From JAUVUV01 sp964548275 (GTDB lineage Bacteria; Gemmatimonadota; Glassbacteria; GWA2-58-10): a stretch of 64,000 nucleotides of DNA. The stretch's first letter is position 1. Each line of letters opens with the position of its first letter. A program made the translations under genes and the position numbers. A model generated the notes under the pieces. The model ran no database searches. It was not told the DNA's origin and saw nothing but the letters and a program-made list of their open reading frames with translations. Below, piece after piece: positions 58,687-64,000 of this stretch. Where the stretch lies: contig CAZJQI010000016.1 in the NCBI GenBank assembly GCA_964548275.1, positions 9,171 through 73,170 on the forward strand. Reading direction: 5' to 3'.

Positions 58687-60630
58687 ATGAGAAATCGAGT
58701 TCTACGGCTGCCCACTCTGCTTCTTCTATACTTCTTTTTGTCCCATCCTCTCTATCTTAGCGCTTTGGAAGTGTACCCCAGCCATCCCCGCCTCTTTTTC
58801 CGTTCATCCGCCTGGGCGCCGCGCGGACTTACTCTTCAAATGCTCAAGGGACGGATTTCCCGGCCAGAGGCTGAATCAGTCCTCGCCAGACTTCATGGTT
58901 CCCTTCCCAATCTCGCGCTGAAAGCAGTTCTTCTCGATAACAACAGGGCCGCCAGAGAAGCTGTTGAATTGTTAAAAAAGCCGATCCGCATGGATGGGAC
59001 CACCTCGGACGGGATTCTTGTGGGTTGGGCCGCAATGGCCTACGACTGGCTTTACCATCATCCTGAATTCAAAGAAAACGATAAAAAAGTCGCTGCAGGA
59101 CATATTACCGCCGGCGCTCGAGAACTGATAAGAAGGCTGGGCCTTGGGGGGAGGGAGGGAGGACATATTTTCCACACCCGGATGTATGGCTGGGGGATGG
59201 GGATCGCTCTGGCAGGCCTCGCTCTCTGGGGCGACCACTCGGATGCAGAAACTTTCGCCAGCTACGGTGGAAACTATTTCAAGCAGAACCTTTTCCCGGC
59301 CCGCAGGCTCCAGGACGGCTCTGTGCACAACAGTTTCGGCTACGGCAGAAAATACACGATGTGGCTCACCGGGCATTTCCTCTCATGCTGGTACTCTGCC
59401 ACAGGCGAGAATCTCTGGGAAGATATCAGGGACAACGGGGGTGACTGGGCCAGAAAGGAGATCCTTTTCCTGATTTACGGCCGCTATCCGGACGGCACTT
59501 ATGTCAGGTTCGGCGACAGCTACAGCCTGGAATCGGATCATTATACTTTCCGCGCAATCAGCGAGCGTGCCTGGGCTTACGGCGATTCGCTCGGCCAGGG
59601 ATTTCTGAACCTGCTGATCGAGCAAAACAACAGAGATATTGTGGAGCAGTCCACTGCCTATGTCTATTTCCTTTTCTACGACCCTGATGTACCGGCTGTT
59701 TCACATACCAGGTTGCCTGCAAAGGCGTTATTCAGCACGAAAGGTACAGGAATCGCGATCTGGAAATCGGGTTGGGAGCCAGAGGGAACAACAGTTCTTT
59801 TCAAGTGCGGCAACTATTTCGGCAATCACGGGCATTTCGACCAGGGACATCTTGATATTTTCCGCCGGAAGCCGCTTTTGATCGACAGCGGCGCATACCT
59901 CACATTCTCCGGGCCATTCCGTATGGACTACTGGCGAAAAACTGTGGCCCACAATACGATCCTGGTGGTTGACCCGGCTGTTGAGGGCGATGTGGGCGGG
60001 CAGCGCATTTTCCACAGCCAGAGTGACGCAACTATAGATGAATATCTTGCAAATGAACAATCCGAGACTGGCGATATCATAGATTACCGGGACGAGCCGG
60101 GGCTGGCCTATGTCGCTGGTGATCTTACCGCGGCATACCCTGCTGAGCGTGTGCGCCGTGTGACCAGGGAGCTCGCTTTCCTGGATGACAGATACCTGCT
60201 GGTTGTCGACCGGGTCAGCACTGCACGTGCCGGACTGGTGCCGAAAGTACTCTGGCACTGCCCCCTCGCCCCAGAGATAGACAGGGCGGCAAAAACTTTC
60301 GAATTGGCAAGAAATGGGGCGAGAGTGCTGGTTCGCACACTGTATCCGCGCCAGGCCGCGCTAAAATGGGTTGAGGGATTTGTGGCCGGCGGTAAGCCCA
60401 TCCCACCGGTGGGGAGCCTCAAAGGCCTTGATGACATGGGAGCCGGCAGGATTGAGGTAAGCAGTAAAAGCAGTGGTGAGGATCACCTGTTTATTCATGT
60501 TATAGACATTGCGGATAGTGATGTAAAGCCGGGCAAGGCTGAAGCTCAGGTAGGCAGGGAAGAGATTCAGGTCACAGCCGGTGGCCGTAAAGTGGTTTTC
60601 AGAGCCGACGCCCCAGGCTTGATACGTTGA
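58687..60630 (+). CDS. Secreted heparinase II/III-like polysaccharide lyase
   Basis: 647 aa. The signal peptide is about residues 1-26 (L-L-L-L-Y-F-F-L-S-H-P-L-Y-L-S-A). An alpha/alpha-toroid (about 40-340) is followed by the Hepar_II_III beta-sandwich (about 360-560) with G-N-H-G-H-F-D-Q-G-H-L-D-I-F-R...L-I-D-S-G-A-Y. The His and Tyr there are the expected catalytic and metal-site residues. Such enzymes cleave uronic-acid polysaccharides by beta-elimination. Substrate specificity (heparin, alginate, or the cell's own glycan) cannot be told. It is the first of three secreted genes in a row. Confidence 0.86.
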   Translation: MRNRVLRLPTLLLLYFFLSHPLYLSALEVYPSHPRLFFRSSAWAPRGLTLQMLKGRISRPEAESVLARLHGSLPNLALKAVLLDNNRAAREAVELLKKPIRMDGTTSDGILVGWAAMAYDWLYHHPEFKENDKKVAAGHITAGARELIRRLGLGGREGGHIFHTRMYGWGMGIALAGLALWGDHSDAETFASYGGNYFKQNLFPARRLQDGSVHNSFGYGRKYTMWLTGHFLSCWYSATGENLWEDIRDNGGDWARKEILFLIYGRYPDGTYVRFGDSYSLESDHYTFRAISERAWAYGDSLGQGFLNLLIEQNNRDIVEQSTAYVYFLFYDPDVPAVSHTRLPAKALFSTKGTGIAIWKSGWEPEGTTVLFKCGNYFGNHGHFDQGHLDIFRRKPLLIDSGAYLTFSGPFRMDYWRKTVAHNTILVVDPAVEGDVGGQRIFHSQSDATIDEYLANEQSETGDIIDYRDEPGLAYVAGDLTAAYPAERVRRVTRELAFLDDRYLLVVDRVSTARAGLVPKVLWHCPLAPEIDRAAKTFELARNGARVLVRTLYPRQAALKWVEGFVAGGKPIPPVGSLKGLDDMGAGRIEVSSKSSGEDHLFIHVIDIADSDVKPGKAEAQVGREEIQVTAGGRKVVFRADAPGLIR

Positions 60631-60750
60631 TTGTCGGTATTTCTCAACAATCTCTCAAAGGCAGCATCTGTTAGCTGATATTGGTTCAAGTCTTCTGTTC
60701 AGTTCTTTTATCGCACACGAAAAACTTTTCCAGTTAACCCGGAGGGTATA

Positions 60751-62553
60751 ATGTCAATCATCCGCACAATAAGTCTTGGGCTGGTGTTTTTTATTGGCAC
60801 TGCGGCGGGTTCACCAGCGCTTGAGGAAAAGGAACTGGCCGATGACTTGATGAAACAGCTCGTGGGATTCTCCAGGATCGCCCTGGAAGAGATGGATCCA
60901 GCGATGCCCGGGGTCTGCTACGCCAAGCTTCCCAACGAGCACAACCAGACTCCCTGCTATCCCCTGGCCTATCTCTATACGACAAAACACCCGCTTAACC
61001 CGTATTACCAAGACAAGGAAATCCGCGACCAGGCAATCGCGATCTGCGACCAGATTGTAAAGGTGAAAAGCACGCTCGAGTGGCCGCTCTACAGCCTGAG
61101 CCAGGTTTACGCTCTGCTGGAACACGAGCTGGATGAGGTACATAAGAAAAGCTGGCTCGATTATGCAACTTACTATATGGGCACGCGCGGAATCAAGCCG
61201 TATTTTTACACCTCATTCAACCACGAGGCCTGGAACGCCACCGCGATCCTGCGTGCAGGCCAGGTGTTCGGAAAACCGGACTGGGTGGACAGGGCCAGGC
61301 GGCTGATGCGCCAGCTTATCAAAGTGCAGAACGAGCTTGGCTATTTCGATGAGGGACCCCACCACGGGCCGTCGATGAAATACAACCAGACCCAGCTTGC
61401 GCCGATGATGCTCTTTGCCGATTACTCAGGGGACGAGAAAGTGCTCGCTGCTTCGAAAAAACTGGCCGATTTCATGATCCGCTACTCGTTCCCCGATGGT
61501 TCCCTGATCGGCTGTTTCGACGGTCGCCAGAGCTGGTCAATTGGTTACTACGGAACCCTCTGTTACGGCCTGGATCGCTGGCCTCTGGGCAAGGAACACA
61601 ACCGCCGGATCTGGCGCACGAAAAAGAAATGGGGCATGCTCGACACGGAATCCAAATATTACAACCTCTCGGACTGGTACGCCTATTTCGGATTCGGTTT
61701 TCTGCTGGACGAATATCTCTCTCTCAAACCGGAGGCGCCTTCAAGCGCACTTCCGCAGGATTTCGACGGCTACTTTCGCTATGAGCAGGGCAGTTCGTTT
61801 GCCGGTGGAGTGGCCCGCAACCACGGCTGGATGGTCGCCCTCTCCGCGATCAACTCTGACATCCCGCGCGTGGCTCAGAGTGTCTACCGCCTCGAGCGCC
61901 AGTCCCGGCTCGATGTCTGGCACGAGAAAGCCGGCCTGATTATCGGAGGGGGGCACAACATACGGGAAACCGAGGTTCCCCTGGCCAATTTCCACCTGCT
62001 TACCGGCTATAATGGTGTGGACTGCGATTTCGGCAGGCTTACAGGAGGCGAATGGCACGACAGGCGGGCCTTGTATATTCCCCGGGCAGTGGAGGCCGAC
62101 ATCGCTCTGGAAAGGCAGATCTTGCGCGAGTCTTACGGCCAGGGCGATGTAGGATTCAGGGTGGCGCCCCTGGATAACCAGCAGTTGAAAATATTTTTCG
62201 ACTATGATGTTTTTACTGTGGAAAAACTGTTCGTGCAGCTTCCGCTGATTATCTTTTACAACAGCCGTGTTGCTGTGGACGGTAAGCCGCTTCAAGACAA
62301 GAGCAAAGTTCACAAAGTGGAGCGCCAGGTCGAAATTTCCAATCCCACTAGCGGAACCAGAGTCAGGATCGACATTCCCGAGGGCCTGGAAGCGGCGATT
62401 CGCCAGCCGATCCTGCCCCTTCGCTGGTACGGCGGAGATCACAAAGTCCAGCGCTACGTGCCGTACTATCATATCAGGCTTCTATCGCTCAGGGTGGATA
62501 ACCCGAAAGGAAAAGGCAGCGGGGAATTCACGGTAATGATAAACAATTTATAA
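60751..62553 (+). CDS. Secreted alpha-helical protein, glycan-lyase-like (unassigned)
   Basis: 600 aa with a short signal peptide (G-L-V-F-F-I-G-T-A-A-G-S-P-A). GGAGGGT is 5 bases before the ATG. The middle (about 60-330) has the spaced aromatic-rich helices of an alpha/alpha toroid (Y-F-Y-T-S-F-N-H-E-A-W-N-A-T-A; G-Y-F-D-E-G-P-H-H-G-P-S-M-K-Y-N-Q-T-Q). The C-terminal 200 residues are beta-rich. The layout resembles polysaccharide lyases and unsaturated glucuronyl hydrolases, but I recognise no family signature. Context with the heparinase-like gene favours glycan processing. Confidence 0.62.
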   Translation: MSIIRTISLGLVFFIGTAAGSPALEEKELADDLMKQLVGFSRIALEEMDPAMPGVCYAKLPNEHNQTPCYPLAYLYTTKHPLNPYYQDKEIRDQAIAICDQIVKVKSTLEWPLYSLSQVYALLEHELDEVHKKSWLDYATYYMGTRGIKPYFYTSFNHEAWNATAILRAGQVFGKPDWVDRARRLMRQLIKVQNELGYFDEGPHHGPSMKYNQTQLAPMMLFADYSGDEKVLAASKKLADFMIRYSFPDGSLIGCFDGRQSWSIGYYGTLCYGLDRWPLGKEHNRRIWRTKKKWGMLDTESKYYNLSDWYAYFGFGFLLDEYLSLKPEAPSSALPQDFDGYFRYEQGSSFAGGVARNHGWMVALSAINSDIPRVAQSVYRLERQSRLDVWHEKAGLIIGGGHNIRETEVPLANFHLLTGYNGVDCDFGRLTGGEWHDRRALYIPRAVEADIALERQILRESYGQGDVGFRVAPLDNQQLKIFFDYDVFTVEKLFVQLPLIIFYNSRVAVDGKPLQDKSKVHKVERQVEISNPTSGTRVRIDIPEGLEAAIRQPILPLRWYGGDHKVQRYVPYYHIRLLSLRVDNPKGKGSGEFTVMINNL

Positions 62554-62576
62554 TTATGGAGCATTAGAATGCGAGT

Positions 62577-63689
62577 ATGAAATACCTTATGTTTTTTCCG
62601 CTCGCAATCGTATTATCCTGCAGCGTGCCAGAAGAAAGGGCTTTTGACTGGAGATTTCTGCCACCGGGCAAATGGGTGCCGGTCCCGACAACTGGCGAGG
62701 CAGCGCCCAAGGTTTTTCACGGTGGCGCGGCTATCGTGCCTGTCAGGGGAGAGGTGTTTTTCTTCGGCTCTGACACCCATGCCCCGACCGGGCTCGAGCA
62801 GGGTGAAACCAATTCGGTCTGGCGCCTGAATTTGAAAACTCTCACCTGGAGCAAGGATTACGAACAGGACCCAAAATCCACTTACCGCATTCTACCGGAC
62901 AGCCAGACAGTCACCACTAGCGGCAGGCCCTGGGCAATGCACACCTTTGACGCCGTCGAATATGATCCGGCAGTGGGAAAAATAGTGGTGGTGAGTTTCC
63001 CCAAGCACGCCCGTTTCGCGCCGCAGCAACGTTTCCCGATGTTCTCAGGGGAATGGTTCACCTCGCTCAAACCTTCACACTGGGAATACGATCCGGATAC
63101 GAAAGGCTGGGCTCTTCTCTACCAGGCGAATGCACCCGATTTTTTCGCCAGGGCAATGGCCTGGGACAGCGATAAACGTATGCTTATCGCCACAGACGGG
63201 TCCCGGACCTGGCATTTCGACCGCAAAGAAGGCAAATGGATCGCCTACGATGCAGCCTGCGGCCCCGGATACCACCTGAGCATGGTTTACGATAACTTTG
63301 CCGGCAAGGCGCTCCTGCTGGGCAAGAACGGCGGCAGCGACACCCTTTTCGCTTACGATCCCGACCAACATCAATGGTCAAAGGTGGAGGTCGAGGGTTC
63401 GACGATGCCTGCAAACGGAGCGGCAATCGCCTGCGATACCAGAAACCACGTAATGCTCTACCTTGCAAACGACTACAAGAACCAGTACAACAACCCCACC
63501 GGCAAGTCGGTCACCTTTATTTACCTGTCCAGAGAAAAAAAATGGACCAGGCTCGATATCGAATCCCCGGAGCTTTACGGCATGAACTACCTGATGCAGT
63601 ACGACCCGGTGCGCAACGCGTTCCTTCATTTCGAAAAATCCCGCGAAACAGGGGACCGCATCCGGGTCTGGGCTTTTCGTTATAAATAA
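62577..63689 (+). CDS. Kelch/beta-propeller-like secreted lipoprotein (putative)
   Basis: 370 aa. The N-terminus M-K-Y-L-M-F-F-P-L-A-I-V-L-S-C-S is a signal with a lipobox-like V-L-S-C, so Cys15 may be lipidated. The body repeats short strands with Trp/Tyr and G-[GK] turns (F-F-F-G-S-D-T-H; V-W-R-L-N-L-K-T-L-T-W; H-W-E-Y-D-P-D-T-K-G-W; T-L-F-A-Y-D-P-D-Q-H-Q-W), as in Kelch/galactose-oxidase-type propellers with about six blades. There is no oxidase Cys-Tyr site. It is probably a binding protein of the heparinase-gene set, starting 24 bases after its neighbour. Confidence 0.68.
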   Translation: MKYLMFFPLAIVLSCSVPEERAFDWRFLPPGKWVPVPTTGEAAPKVFHGGAAIVPVRGEVFFFGSDTHAPTGLEQGETNSVWRLNLKTLTWSKDYEQDPKSTYRILPDSQTVTTSGRPWAMHTFDAVEYDPAVGKIVVVSFPKHARFAPQQRFPMFSGEWFTSLKPSHWEYDPDTKGWALLYQANAPDFFARAMAWDSDKRMLIATDGSRTWHFDRKEGKWIAYDAACGPGYHLSMVYDNFAGKALLLGKNGGSDTLFAYDPDQHQWSKVEVEGSTMPANGAAIACDTRNHVMLYLANDYKNQYNNPTGKSVTFIYLSREKKWTRLDIESPELYGMNYLMQYDPVRNAFLHFEKSRETGDRIRVWAFRYK

Positions 63690-63740
63690 ACTAAGAAAGT
63701 ATTTAATCTGGAATTATTCAATCAAGCATAATTTCAAGCC

Positions 63741-63794
63741 CGTAGGGCGACCGATCGGTCGCCCGAACAGGGCGAGGCATGCCTCGCCTCTACG
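63741..63794. repeat. Branched palindromic element with two palindromes
   Basis: CGTAG (63741-63745) pairs with CTACG (63790-63794). Inside are two perfect palindromes: GGGCGACCGATCGGTCGCCC (63745-63764, 20 bp) and GGCGAGGCATGCCTCGCC (63771-63788, 18 bp). It is non-coding and G+C-rich, in a gap of A+T-rich sequence (63690-64000) where I support no gene. The closing-stem-plus-hairpins plan is the same as at 27768-27850. Confidence 0.8.
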
Positions 63795-63893
63795 CTTAGT
63801 GAAGTCTCGTGGCTAAAGGACATGAAAGGGGCAGCGTGTAGACGATAAATAATTTCCATCCATGCCCTGATAGATATTCCAACATCCGGCATG

Positions 63894-63940
63894 CCTTTCG
63901 TGCTCAGGGTGTGCCCTGAGCACGAGGCGACCTCCAAAGG
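63894..63940. repeat. Branched palindromic element, second copy of the plan
   Basis: CCTTT (63894-63898) pairs with AAAGG (63936-63940). Inside, CGTGCTCAGGG-TGTG-CCCTGAGCACG (63899-63924, 11-bp stem) is followed by GAGG-CGA-CCTC (63924-63934). It lies about 100 bases after the element at 63741, with no gene between. Confidence 0.75.
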
Positions 63941-64000
63941 AGCGAAGTAAAAGAGACAGATTCAGAATTAATTTTTGTTTCTTTTGATTACAAAAGAAAT

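Noticed and set aside
63734..63937. 67-codon antisense ORF at the right end
   Set aside because: It is made almost entirely of the two palindromic elements, so its codons follow from the repeats.

Overview
The window (about 50% G+C, 64 kb) looks like a chromosomal segment of an uncultured bacterium of the FCB (Fibrobacteres-Chlorobi-Bacteroidetes) superphylum or a neighbouring candidate phylum. The main clue is the C-terminal domain shared by three secreted proteins: a [FL]-[SA]-[LQ]-x-x-PNPFNPSTTI start followed by a beta domain ending in S-S-G-V-Y-F-Y-R...RKM. This is the FlgD-like / type IX-like sorting domain typical of Latescibacterota, Zixibacteria, KSB1, Glassbacteria and relatives. 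Cohesin- and dockerin-like modules fit as well. The exact phylum is inference. No rRNA, tRNA, CRISPR array, transposase or phage gene was seen.

Layout. (1) 1-9715: a cluster of secreted cohesin/dockerin-like proteins, with a perfect sigma-70 promoter at 241 and strong intrinsic terminators. (2) 9742-15827: housekeeping genes. A leftward operon carries an internally deleted nitrilase remnant, nadE, a DUF948-like gene and a ytxH-like gene. A rightward set carries thioredoxin, a CDP-alcohol phosphatidyltransferase and tmk. An orphan GAF-GspE/PilB ATPase is read leftward. (3) 15991-22883: an uncharacterised module behind an almost perfect sigma-54 promoter: a 51-aa ORF, an ExeA-like ATPase with three zinc ribbons and a PH-like tail, a membrane-anchored protein, a TPR/formylglycine-enzyme-like protein and a secreted TPR protein. 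(4) 22904-31816: a heterodimeric ABC exporter, a homocysteine S-methyltransferase-like gene, an adenosine-deaminase-family gene, a LysR regulator and inositol-1-phosphate synthase, with unusual branched palindromic repeats between them. (5) 31911-38295: purSL and purQ, a methyltransferase, an RmlD-like reductase and a HEAT-repeat protein. (6) 38510-57119: a surface-polysaccharide locus. It has a PseB-like dehydratase, glycosyltransferases, six methyltransferase domains, an ABC flippase, an ATP-grasp-like protein, a methyltransferase-glycosyltransferase fusion, the GDP-fucose pair Gmd and Fcl, a WbpB/WlbA-type dehydrogenase and two GT-C-like membrane proteins. (7) 57189-63689: a DUF438-hemerythrin-PAS sensor, then a trio of secreted proteins (heparinase-like, alpha/alpha-toroid-like, Kelch-like) probably handling uronic-acid polysaccharide. 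(8) 63690-64000: intergenic, carrying two more branched palindromic elements.

How the parts may fit together. Regions 1, 6 and 7 all concern the cell surface: building a fucose- and amino-uronate-containing glycan, displaying scaffold-like proteins, and degrading polysaccharide. The inositol-phosphate synthase and the CDP-alcohol transferase together suggest inositol phospholipids. The least explained part is region 3. There the divergent GspE-type and ExeA-type ATPases suggest a secretion or envelope-assembly function without any recognisable pilin or secretin gene beside it.
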